This document shows positions 34,188 through 41,923 of a DNA stretch of 64,000 nt, piece by piece (the stretch's first letter is position 1; each line of letters opens with the position of its first letter). Made by a program: the position numbers and the translations under genes. Source of the stretch: Erysipelotrichaceae bacterium UBA4808 (GTDB lineage Bacteria > Bacillota_I > Bacilli_A > Erysipelotrichales > Erysipelotrichaceae); the NCBI GenBank assembly GCA_002402585.1, contig DHGC01000054.1, forward strand, positions 11,022-75,021, given 5' to 3'. Below the pieces are notes generated by a model. It saw only the letters and a list, made by a program, of their open reading frames with translations. It was not told the DNA's origin and did no database searches.

Positions 34188-34873
34188 TGATTAAGTAATT
34201 TGACGAATGCTTCAGTAAAGCCAGCACTTCGCTCACTTGCTTGAAGAAGATATTCATCAAAGGTCAAGTCATTCTTAGGATTATGCGCGATATCCGATAA
34301 CGATCGAATCACAATGAATGGACAATTGAAGCTTGAACAAACATGTGCAATGGCAGCTCCTTCCATTTCAGCCGCAATCGCTTCAGGAAAGTACTTTTCA
34401 ATGGTCGCAAGCTGTTCATATGAATGGATGAATTGATTGCCTGAAACTAAGGGACCGATCCATACCGGATGATCCAGTTCAAGTTGTTTGAAGACATCCA
34501 TCATATGCTTGTCCCCTTTGAAGACAAAACGATTGCGATTGCTAAAATTCCGCTCATTCCCAAAAGGTGTGATATCAAAGTCATGATATGTGATTTTATC
34601 ACTGACAACGATGTCCAACACATTTTGCTCAGGCTTCAAGCCTCCAGCTGTACCAATGTTGATGACGGCGTCGATTGCATAGTGACTGAGGCAGATGCTT
34701 GTGCTCATGGCCGCCATGCTTAAACCAATTCCACTTTTAAACAAGACAACTTCATTGTCACTCAGTCTTCCAAACATAAAATCTACAGGTCCGATTGATT
34801 TTAATTCTACGTCTTGCATGCGATGACGAAGTGCACTAACCTCTTCATCCATTGCGCCAATGATCGCGTACAT
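34184..34873 (-). CDS. mtnN: 5'-methylthioadenosine/S-adenosylhomocysteine nucleosidase
   Basis: Cleaves adenine from MTA and SAH, relieving product inhibition of SAM enzymes and feeding methionine and autoinducer-2 pathways. The 229 residues start IGAMDEEVSAL with the catalytic Glu, and have NIGTAGGL, GNQFIHS, EMEGAAIAHVC and catalytic Asp in RSLSDIA. It follows yqeM by 2 bp and has AAAGGG before the ATG, so it ends the yqeG operon. Its presence suits the many SAM methyltransferases here. Confidence 0.96.
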   Translation of the reverse strand: MYAIIGAMDEEVSALRHRMQDVELKSIGPVDFMFGRLSDNEVVLFKSGIGLSMAAMSTSICLSHYAIDAVINIGTAGGLKPEQNVLDIVVSDKITYHDFDITPFGNERNFSNRNRFVFKGDKHMMDVFKQLELDHPVWIGPLVSGNQFIHSYEQLATIEKYFPEAIAAEMEGAAIAHVCSSFNCPFIVIRSLSDIAHNPKNDLTFDEYLLQASERSAGFTEAFVKLLNQ

Positions 34874-34875
34874 GG

Positions 34876-35562
34876 TTAACCCTTTCTTGCTTTAATATAA
34901 TATTTCTCATTTGTGTTTGCATCACCTAGACTCAATTTAACATCCACAATGAAATTCAACTCTTCAAGTATTCTCATAATGTCTAGAAGTGAGAAAATCG
35001 TCTGTGTAAAAACCTGTTTTTTTAGGATGTCTTCATAAAAGATGAGTTGGTGTTGAATCTTATTGGTTTCGATTGTTTGGATCGTCCATTGATACGGAAC
35101 ACCCAATACAAAGTCTTCTTCAATGAACTCATCTTGAAACTCTTCGATTCTTTGCTCTTGATGCACATCAAACAACAAACACCCTTTTGGTTTTAAATGT
35201 TTATAGGCTTCCTTGAAGAATGATTCAAGTAGTTGCAAGTTATCTAGATAATTAAGGCTATCAAGAAAGACCACAAGCGCATCATATTCACCAAAAACAT
35301 TCAAATCAAGCATATCTTGACACACATAGTGCACATTCTGGTGCAAGTTGTTTTGCTTAGCGTAGTCGATCATAATTGGATCAAGATCCAAAGCATCCAC
35401 TTGGAACCCATTTTCTGCACAATACTTACTAAAATAACCTGTTCCACAAGCACATTCAAGTAAACTTTTTCCTCTTGCCTCAGTCTTAAGCCAGCTTAAG
35501 TAAGCTTCATACCCTTCATGACTAAAGGTCAAAGCGTGATAATAATCCGCAAACGAAGTCAT
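34876..35562 (-). CDS. yqeM: YqeM-like SAM-dependent methyltransferase
   Basis: Class I methyltransferase of 228 residues. SAM motif I is ECACGTGYFSKYC near 42-54, with LDLDPIMI and ALVVFLDSLNYL as motifs II and IV. The target is unknown, although its fixed place after rsfS (as in Bacillus yqeL-yqeM) suggests a ribosome- or tRNA-linked role. The start at 35562 overlaps the rsfS stop as ATGA. An earlier in-frame start lacks similarity. Confidence 0.85.
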   Translation of the reverse strand: MTSFADYYHALTFSHEGYEAYLSWLKTEARGKSLLECACGTGYFSKYCAENGFQVDALDLDPIMIDYAKQNNLHQNVHYVCQDMLDLNVFGEYDALVVFLDSLNYLDNLQLLESFFKEAYKHLKPKGCLLFDVHQEQRIEEFQDEFIEEDFVLGVPYQWTIQTIETNKIQHQLIFYEDILKKQVFTQTIFSLLDIMRILEELNFIVDVKLSLGDANTNEKYYIKARKG

Positions 35563-35885
35563 ATTTCGATGATCTTGTCCAACCATAAGTCTTCCAAGCG
35601 ATAGAATTGACGGGATTGACTTAAGAACAAATGCATGACCAAAGTATCGAAATCAATGAGGATCCATTCACTCTCATTCTGCCCTTCCACATGATGAACC
35701 TTATACCCAAGTGACTCACCAAACTCAATGCAATAATCCTTTAGGGCATTTAGCAAACGAGGATTGTTTACTTCCGCAATAATGGCATAATCTTGAATTG
35801 ACGATGTCGAACGTAAATCGAGAACCGTTATCTTCTCCGCCTTTTTATCTTCTAAAAATTCCACAAAAGCTTTTAGTGCATTCAA
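35559..35885 (-). CDS. rsfS: Ribosome silencing factor RsfS
   Basis: Binds L14 of the 50S subunit and blocks subunit joining in starvation. It is a 108-residue, single-domain protein of the Iojap/RsfS family with the LRSTSSIQDYAIIAE motif near 24-38 and EGQNESEWILIDF near 69-81. It overlaps nadD-yqeK and yqeM by 4 bp each. Confidence 0.95.
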   Translation of the reverse strand: MNALKAFVEFLEDKKAEKITVLDLRSTSSIQDYAIIAEVNNPRLLNALKDYCIEFGESLGYKVHHVEGQNESEWILIDFDTLVMHLFLSQSRQFYRLEDLWLDKIIEI

Positions 35886-36904
35886 ATGTGTTTCTCCTTA
35901 TCTAGATATTCCATTTGTGTTTTTCTTACAACTTGATAGGCTTGATGCAAATCACGCAAAGCTAAATCAATGCATTTGCTTGCGTCAAATCCCCTGGTCT
36001 CATCACATTTATCTGCGATATAGATTACTTTAGATAATGGGTCTGAGTGTCCTTCCACGTGGTGTGCAATGGCTTTTATAACGCTCAGATCACGAATCTG
36101 CAAGATACGTGATGCATAGGCAGCCCCAACTTTTTGGTGCCAAATCGCAGGTGCTTTTTCCAAATAACTTGGATAACTAAACTTAAGCCATTGTTTCAAC
36201 TTTTCTTTCGGCCATTCTTTCGCGATGTCATGTAACATCGCCGCCAAATAGACCTGTCTACGATCCAATTGATGCGCATCTGCCAAGCGCAACGCCAATT
36301 CAGTCATTGCTTGAACATGTGCAAAACGTGCTTCACTTAATGATCGTTTTACGATTGAATCAACATATAAGGCATTTTCCATAAAATAGCGAACAACCTT
36401 AGCTTCTGTATAATGAATCTCACCCTGTCGTATCGCTTCGCTTGCGTTGGGAAAGAGATCCGACGCTTCGATTTTGATAAAAGGTCGTATGATCGAATGT
36501 TCTTCATCACGCGGATAAACCGCGAATTGGATGAGTTCGATCAACTCATTGTATTTGTACCATTGATTGAATTTCATCATCTGATCCGATCCCATCAACC
36601 AAATGAATTGGTGTTCAGGAAAGCGTTCAATCAATTGTTTTACGGTATCGTAGGTATAACTCAAGCCTTCGCGCTCCGCTTCAATACGGGATAATTTCAA
36701 TTTTCGGAATGGTTTGATCATCAATTCAATCATTTGACAACGATGTTCAAATGAAGCCATTTCCACATCCTTCAGTGGTGAAAGCAAGGTAGGTAAAAAC
36801 CACAGTTCCTTGGCTTGAAGTTGTTTAAGCGATGCTTTCGCAATCGCTAAATGACCTTTGTGAATGGGATTGAAACTCCCCCCGAAAAGAACGATGCGAC
36901 TCAT
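35882..36904 (-). CDS. nadD: NadD-YqeK fusion: nicotinate-nucleotide adenylyltransferase plus HD hydrolase
   Basis: One 340-residue protein joins two enzymes that are separate in Bacillus. Residues 1-180 are NadD, which adenylates nicotinate mononucleotide: GGSFNPIHKGHL at 8-19 and the GSDQMMKF block near 105. Residues 185-340 are a YqeK-type HD domain with H196, H225-D226, H281-H282 and D298. YqeK proteins split diadenosine tetraphosphate. The frame is open across the join, so this is a true fusion. It overlaps yhbY and rsfS by 4 bp each. Confidence 0.93.
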   Translation of the reverse strand: MSRIVLFGGSFNPIHKGHLAIAKASLKQLQAKELWFLPTLLSPLKDVEMASFEHRCQMIELMIKPFRKLKLSRIEAEREGLSYTYDTVKQLIERFPEHQFIWLMGSDQMMKFNQWYKYNELIELIQFAVYPRDEEHSIIRPFIKIEASDLFPNASEAIRQGEIHYTEAKVVRYFMENALYVDSIVKRSLSEARFAHVQAMTELALRLADAHQLDRRQVYLAAMLHDIAKEWPKEKLKQWLKFSYPSYLEKAPAIWHQKVGAAYASRILQIRDLSVIKAIAHHVEGHSDPLSKVIYIADKCDETRGFDASKCIDLALRDLHQAYQVVRKTQMEYLDKEKHI

Positions 36905-37188
36905 GTCAGGTGAATCTTACGCTTCTCGCTTTGTTTGTACAACAGGATGCTTCGACCCACCACTTGAATCAATTCACTGTGTGTTGATGAAGCCAGATCC
37001 AATGCCAATTCCATGACTGGATTCGGAGCAGTTTTAAGCACAGAGATTTTCACCAATTCATGTGCCTTAAGTGAGTCTTCCAAACTGCTGATCAGATTCA
37101 AACTCAAACCTTCCTTACCCACATTGAAAAGGGGTTTCAACGGATTGCCCAAGCTTCTCAATTGCTTCTTTTGCTTACTGTTTAACAT
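36901..37188 (-). CDS. yhbY: CRM-domain RNA-binding protein YhbY
   Basis: A 95-residue YhbY/CRS1-type protein that binds pre-50S particles. Diagnostic parts are KKQLRSLGNPLKPLFNVGKE near 8-27 (the GKxG loop reads VGKEG) and IQVVGRSILLYKQS near the C-terminus. It sits between yqeH and nadD, as in Bacillus, but aroE, which lies between yqeH and yhbY there, is missing. Confidence 0.95.
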   Translation of the reverse strand: MLNSKQKKQLRSLGNPLKPLFNVGKEGLSLNLISSLEDSLKAHELVKISVLKTAPNPVMELALDLASSTHSELIQVVGRSILLYKQSEKRKIHLT

Positions 37189-38225
37189 TAAATAAGTGCC
37201 TTTCTTTGCATGACTTGATCGAAATAAACTGCTTTGATTTCAATCCATTCGAACTCCCCTACACAATAGAACCATCCCAACTGTTTGAACACAATATCAA
37301 AGATTGGTTGGTCCTGAATGATTCGTCTTGCTTTGATTGCATAAAGATCATTTGCCTCATGCTTCGCACAATAGGCCTCCAAACGATCAAACTTCGTCCG
37401 ATGGATTGGATACTGATCTGAGAAGTAAAGTGTGATAGAAGCCTTTTCTTTAGGTTTAACACTCACAATTCCCACATTGGGTAAAACAAACGACTGCGCC
37501 GAATCCAATTGATAGGTCTTCGGTTTGAACGCCTTACGAATCTGAACTTTTTCCAATTCATCAAACGGAAACAAATCCGTAAAACTATGTTCGATTTTGA
37601 TGCCTGGTGTATCAAAAATAATTCCCTGTGCCCATTCGATCTGATTGATTTCCAGGGTTGTATGCGGATATGGAGAAATGGTCAGATAATCATCCTTTTC
37701 CAACATCGCATTGATCAACGTGCTCTTACCCATGTTCGCATACCCTAGAGTAATCAAACGTTTGATCTTAAGCTTCTTAATTTCTTGGACAAGCGCTTTT
37801 GCCCCCACTTTAGCTTGATGTGAAGTCGTCGCCACCCCAAGCACATTGATTGGCACATCGCGTAGCTTACTCATTAGATAACCTACGATCCGCTGTTTCG
37901 TCACCGTCTTTGGCAACAAATCAAATTTTGTCAAAACGATGATGAAATCACGATTCATACAATGTCTTTGGATACCTGTAAACAAACCACTATCAATGTC
38001 CGTCACATCAATAACCAGCAAAATGGTTCCTTCAAGTTTCGCAATCGCTTGAAAGACTTCATCTGAAGGGACACTATGTTTCTTTAACGGTGCGAAATCA
38101 CCATAATGCTTGATACGATAACAACGCTGACAATACTGAGCATCTTCACGCGTCGTATACCCCAATGCCTTGGGATCACTTATTTGAAGTTTGATGCCAC
38201 AACCGACACAACTATGTTTTTCCAT
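37188..38225 (-). CDS. yqeH: 30S assembly GTPase YqeH
   Basis: Circularly permuted GTPase for 30S maturation. The 345-residue protein has an N-terminal zinc finger (C6, C9, C32, C35), then G4 (TKFDLL), G1 (GYANMGKSTL near 167-176) and G3 (DTPG), which is the permuted order. The C-terminal domain is TRAP-like. I chose ATG 38225, one base after the yqeG stop. The in-frame TTG at 38234 is less likely. It is co-transcribed with yqeG and yhbY. Confidence 0.95.
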   Translation of the reverse strand: MEKHSCVGCGIKLQISDPKALGYTTREDAQYCQRCYRIKHYGDFAPLKKHSVPSDEVFQAIAKLEGTILLVIDVTDIDSGLFTGIQRHCMNRDFIIVLTKFDLLPKTVTKQRIVGYLMSKLRDVPINVLGVATTSHQAKVGAKALVQEIKKLKIKRLITLGYANMGKSTLINAMLEKDDYLTISPYPHTTLEINQIEWAQGIIFDTPGIKIEHSFTDLFPFDELEKVQIRKAFKPKTYQLDSAQSFVLPNVGIVSVKPKEKASITLYFSDQYPIHRTKFDRLEAYCAKHEANDLYAIKARRIIQDQPIFDIVFKQLGWFYCVGEFEWIEIKAVYFDQVMQRKALI

Positions 38226-38226
38226 A

Positions 38227-38706
38227 TTAACCAATTACTTTCTTTTCAATAAAGCGCAAGATGCGCGTAGACAAATATTCATTCGAACTTAAAGGTTCGA
38301 TCAAAATCGTATGAAACCCTAAACGTTTTCCCAACCATATATCCGTAAATAACTGATCGCCCAACCAAACACCCTTCTGATAACGGATTCTCATTTGATT
38401 CAATTTCCATTGGAAACGAAACTTAAAGGGTTTAAGCGCAAGATTCAAGCAATCAAAATGATAGGCTTCAGCAATTGTTTTAGCCGCACGCGTCGGATTG
38501 TTTGAACAAATCAAGACATGCACATCAAGCTCACTCAAGGTTCTTAACCATCGATCCGTTTCAAGATCAATCTGAATCGTACCTTTGATTGCTAATGTAT
38601 TATCCACATCTAAGACAACCAAGTCAAATTGCTTCACTAAATCGACTAAATCGATCTCATGAATCCTTTTTTTGATCGCATCCGGCTTGAAGTAGTCTTT
38701 TAGCAT
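38227..38706 (-). CDS. yqeG: YqeG-family HAD phosphatase
   Basis: HAD-superfamily (subfamily IIIA) protein of 159 residues with complete motif I VVLDVDNTLA (D33, D35), motif II ICSNNPT, and motif IV GDQLFTDIWLG. The substrate is unknown. It resembles mitochondrial PGP phosphatases, so a phosphatidylglycerol-phosphate role is possible. First gene of yqeG-yqeH-yhbY-nadD/yqeK-rsfS-yqeM-mtnN. The start ATG at 38706 has no ribosome site but an extended -10 six bases upstream. Confidence 0.9.
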   Translation of the reverse strand: MLKDYFKPDAIKKRIHEIDLVDLVKQFDLVVLDVDNTLAIKGTIQIDLETDRWLRTLSELDVHVLICSNNPTRAAKTIAEAYHFDCLNLALKPFKFRFQWKLNQMRIRYQKGVWLGDQLFTDIWLGKRLGFHTILIEPLSSNEYLSTRILRFIEKKVIG

Positions 38707-38712
38707 AGAATC

Positions 38713-38721
38713 ATTATAACA
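38713..38721 (-). promoter_or_regulatory. Extended -10 promoter for the yqeG operon, start-adjacent
   Basis: The minus strand reads TGT-TATAAT, six bases before the yqeG ATG. The transcript start falls on the ATG. Confidence 0.62.
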
Positions 38722-38767
38722 TTGCATCGATTTATGGTGTAAATCAATACCATTTATTCCTGATTTA

Positions 38768-38776
38768 TGGCAAAAT
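38768..38776 (+). promoter_or_regulatory. Possible extended -10 promoter for the HAD gene, start-adjacent
   Basis: TGG-CAAAAT, six bases before ATG 38783. The hexamer matches only four of six consensus positions, but the TGn and spacing copy the yqeG and recJ pattern. Confidence 0.4.
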
Positions 38777-38782
38777 ACTTTC

Positions 38783-39433
38783 ATGACGACAAAAAAAACA
38801 CTGGTAATTACCCTTGACGACTTTATCTTTGAGCATTACAAAATCAAGCAGAACATCTGGAAAAACATCGCCAAAGAGCATAAACTTAAATTAACCGAAA
38901 CCTTCTTAATGGGACACTATGATGCACACCTCGAAAAACGTGAGAAGCTCGAGCGTGAGTATCGTTTAATCGCACCTTTTGTCAGCGAAGTTGAAGCACG
39001 TTATCAAAAAGTCGTGTCAAGTACACTCTTAGAACCGGCGATTAAGTTAGACCATCTCGACAAACTCAATCAATGGGCAAATGATTTTGATTTGTATTTC
39101 ATAACAAATCATCGTATTGAGCAAATCAAGAATTTACTTGAAAAAGCAAAGATCGAACTCAATTTTGATCACATCTACAGTACAAAGCAAGTGCTTAATG
39201 CCAAACCTGAAGCAGATATCTATTTGAAACTAGCACGTTTGCAAAACATCAAACCAAATACGATGATCATTCTGGATGCGACGCTCAATGGCGTTCAAGC
39301 TTCATACCTCGCAAATGCGAAAGGGCTATTTCTAGCCCAATACATGCGTCCAAATCAAGCCATTAAAGATTTTGCGTTTGCTTACTTCAATACGCTTGAC
39401 GATGTGGATGCTTATTTAAAAGAATTACTCTAA
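38783..39433 (+). CDS. HAD-like protein with altered motif I
   Basis: A 216-residue protein with HAD layout: motif I TLDDFIFE (residues 10-17), motif II FITNH, motif III Lys in NAKPEADIYLKL, and motif IV MIILDATLNGVQAS. The first Asp is present, but the general acid/base Asp two residues later is Phe14, so phosphatase activity is doubtful. It may bind a phosphorylated ligand instead. There is no ribosome site. It is divergent from yqeG and ends inside the 3' end of parC by 9 bp. Confidence 0.7.
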   Translation: MTTKKTLVITLDDFIFEHYKIKQNIWKNIAKEHKLKLTETFLMGHYDAHLEKREKLEREYRLIAPFVSEVEARYQKVVSSTLLEPAIKLDHLDKLNQWANDFDLYFITNHRIEQIKNLLEKAKIELNFDHIYSTKQVLNAKPEADIYLKLARLQNIKPNTMIILDATLNGVQASYLANAKGLFLAQYMRPNQAIKDFAFAYFNTLDDVDAYLKELL

Positions 39434-41923
39434 ATCAAAATGGATGAACTCAACTTCATGATGTTCCTCCACCTTAGGATCCTCAGTAACTTGAGGATCT
39501 TTTACTTCAGGTTTGAAATCAACGATACGCACATCTTCAATGCGCTTAACGATATAGAAATCCTTGACATCACTCACTTGACTGAACGTCTGGGTTTTAT
39601 CCATCAAACTGATGTCTTTGGCTTGAATCCAACACTTATCATCATGTGTGATGCGAATGTCATCATAGACCTGAGCTGCCTGAACGTAACTAAGGGTTTG
39701 TGGATTCGACTTAACTTTCTTAGCGATCAATTCCCCTTTTGCAGGTCGATTGAACGACGTGATCTCACTTGTTTTAATGCGCTTCATCAAACCACTGTCA
39801 CATACAAAGACAAGATTGTTTTGATTGGATAGTGCACAAGCATATGCAACCTTATCGTGTGCTTGTAAATTCATAGCTTTGACGCCCTTCGCTTTTGGTT
39901 GCGATGTTGGAACCATGTCAATGCGATAGCGGACACAATAGCCTTCTTGGGATAGCAACACCAATTCTTCATCCCTATAGGCAACAAAATTTGCCACAAC
40001 CTTATCCCCTTTAGACAAAACCATCGCATCATAGGTCTTCGAGAGTCTTGAGACCAGATAATCTTTAATCAGAGTACGTTTGATGTTGCCATTTTGTGAA
40101 ACCGTGACAACATACGCTTCCGTCTCAAAACTTTTAACCAAATGCGCAGAAATGAGTTTGGTATGATCATCCGCTTTCAAGTAATGACCATAATGATTCC
40201 CTAAATCCTTCCATTTGCTCTCTTCAAGTGTATGCAAAGGAAGCAAAGCATAGGTGCCTAAATCATTAACCAACAACAAATGATCATACGTCTCCGCTTC
40301 AATGACACCGATCAATTCATCTTTGTCTTTCAGAGCTGGAAGCACGCCTTCACTGGATTGATATGACCGAATGGACACGCGTTTGATATAACCATCGCGA
40401 CTTACCGTCACAACTGTTTTCTCATTGGTGATCATGCTCATCTTATCAATGACGATTTCTTCTACTTCAGCTTCGATTTTAGAGCGACGTGGTGTATCAA
40501 AACGTTTCAAAATTTCTTGAAATTCTTTTAAGATGACATTCCTTAACAAGCTCTCATTCTCAATGATGCCTTTTAAGCGTTGCATTTCAACACTCAATTC
40601 AGCCAATTCATTTTTGAGCTCAAGAATGTCTGTATTTGTCAAACGATACAAACGTAAACTAACGATGGCTTCAGACTGGGCTTCCGTAAAGCTGAAACGC
40701 GTAATAAGATTGCTCTTCGCATCGGCTTTGTCTTTGGATGAGCGAATGATCATGATGACTTCATCCAAAACCGATATCGCCTTAACCAAACCTTCTAAGA
40801 TATGCATGCGCTTTTCAATTTCAGCTAATTGGTACTTTGAGCGTCTCAAAACGACTTCTTTTCTGAAATCAATGAACGCATCTAAAACAGTCATGACACC
40901 GCTTAAAACAGGCCTTTGTTTAATGATCGAGACCATGTTGTAGTTAAAATAAATCTGACAATCGGTATTCTTATAGAGATAATTTAAAATCATCTGCGCA
41001 TCATTCTCTTTACGTATATCCAGAACAATCCGTAGTCCTGTACGATCGGATTCATCACGGACATCTAAAATACCATCGATGCTCTTATTGATGCGAATAT
41101 CATCCATCTTTTTAACAAGATTACTTTTAATGACTTCAAAAGGTATTTCACTGATTACGATCTGCTGAATGTTTTTAACTTGAACGATTTCGGCTTTCGC
41201 ACGAATGACGACTCTTCCCTTACCCGTCTCAAAGGCATCCATGATCCCCTTACGGCCTTGCACGATTCCACCGGTAGGAAAATCCGGACCCAACATGATG
41301 CCTGCAATTTCTTTGATTGTCGCTTCAGGATGATTCAAACGATACATGCTCGCTTCCACAACCTCGCGTAGATTGTGAGGTGGAATGTTTGTCGCATACC
41401 CTGCCGCGATCCCACTGGTCCCATTGACCAAAAGCTCTGGTACCAATGCTGGTAGAACAGAAGGCTCTAAGGTCGTATCATCAAAGTTCGAAGTGAAATT
41501 TACAGTGTCTTGATCGATATCTTTAAGCAAAGCTTGCCCAAACGGAGCCAAACGTGCTTCGGTATAACGCATTGCAGCGGCTGGATCGTCATCAATTGAA
41601 CCGTTGTTTCCTTGCATGTCCACCAAAGGCAGATTCATCTTCCACGTTTGACTTAAACGAACCATGGCCTCATAGACACTGGAGTCTCCATGGGGATGGA
41701 AGTTACCAATGACTAAACCCACTGTTTTGGCGGATTTACGATACGGTTTATCCGTCGTATTCCCATCACTGTACATCGCGTATAAGATACGACGTTGGAC
41801 AGGCTTCAAACCATCTCGCACATCCGGTAGTGCACGTTCTTGGATGATGTATTTTGAATAACGTCCAAAACGATCGGACATGATTGTTTCAAGCGAATTT
41901 TGATTTAAATCTAACTTATCCAT
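39425..41923 (-). CDS. parC: DNA topoisomerase IV subunit A
   Basis: Cleavage and religation subunit of topoisomerase IV, which unlinks daughter chromosomes. The 832 residues include GDSSVYEAMVRLSQ with the usual quinolone-region Ser and Glu unaltered, the catalytic Tyr in RYTEARL, and a C-terminal beta-pinwheel with an acidic tail. ParC rather than GyrA is shown by pairing with parE and the lack of a clear GyrA box. The start at 41923 has AAAGGAG upstream and overlaps parE by 8 bp. Confidence 0.95.
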   Translation of the reverse strand: MDKLDLNQNSLETIMSDRFGRYSKYIIQERALPDVRDGLKPVQRRILYAMYSDGNTTDKPYRKSAKTVGLVIGNFHPHGDSSVYEAMVRLSQTWKMNLPLVDMQGNNGSIDDDPAAAMRYTEARLAPFGQALLKDIDQDTVNFTSNFDDTTLEPSVLPALVPELLVNGTSGIAAGYATNIPPHNLREVVEASMYRLNHPEATIKEIAGIMLGPDFPTGGIVQGRKGIMDAFETGKGRVVIRAKAEIVQVKNIQQIVISEIPFEVIKSNLVKKMDDIRINKSIDGILDVRDESDRTGLRIVLDIRKENDAQMILNYLYKNTDCQIYFNYNMVSIIKQRPVLSGVMTVLDAFIDFRKEVVLRRSKYQLAEIEKRMHILEGLVKAISVLDEVIMIIRSSKDKADAKSNLITRFSFTEAQSEAIVSLRLYRLTNTDILELKNELAELSVEMQRLKGIIENESLLRNVILKEFQEILKRFDTPRRSKIEAEVEEIVIDKMSMITNEKTVVTVSRDGYIKRVSIRSYQSSEGVLPALKDKDELIGVIEAETYDHLLLVNDLGTYALLPLHTLEESKWKDLGNHYGHYLKADDHTKLISAHLVKSFETEAYVVTVSQNGNIKRTLIKDYLVSRLSKTYDAMVLSKGDKVVANFVAYRDEELVLLSQEGYCVRYRIDMVPTSQPKAKGVKAMNLQAHDKVAYACALSNQNNLVFVCDSGLMKRIKTSEITSFNRPAKGELIAKKVKSNPQTLSYVQAAQVYDDIRITHDDKCWIQAKDISLMDKTQTFSQVSDVKDFYIVKRIEDVRIVDFKPEVKDPQVTEDPKVEEHHEVEFIHFDLE
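39478..39503 (+). terminator. Plus-strand terminator inside the parC 3' end
   Basis: The 8-bp stem GATCCTCA / TGAGGATC (39478-39485 and 39492-39499) is followed by TTTT on the plus strand. It would end the HAD transcript 45 bases past its stop, while the same bases encode the ParC tail. Confidence 0.45.

Noticed and set aside
40533..40943. Plus-strand 136-codon frame opposite parC
   Set aside because: Shadow of the parC reading frame with no independent evidence.
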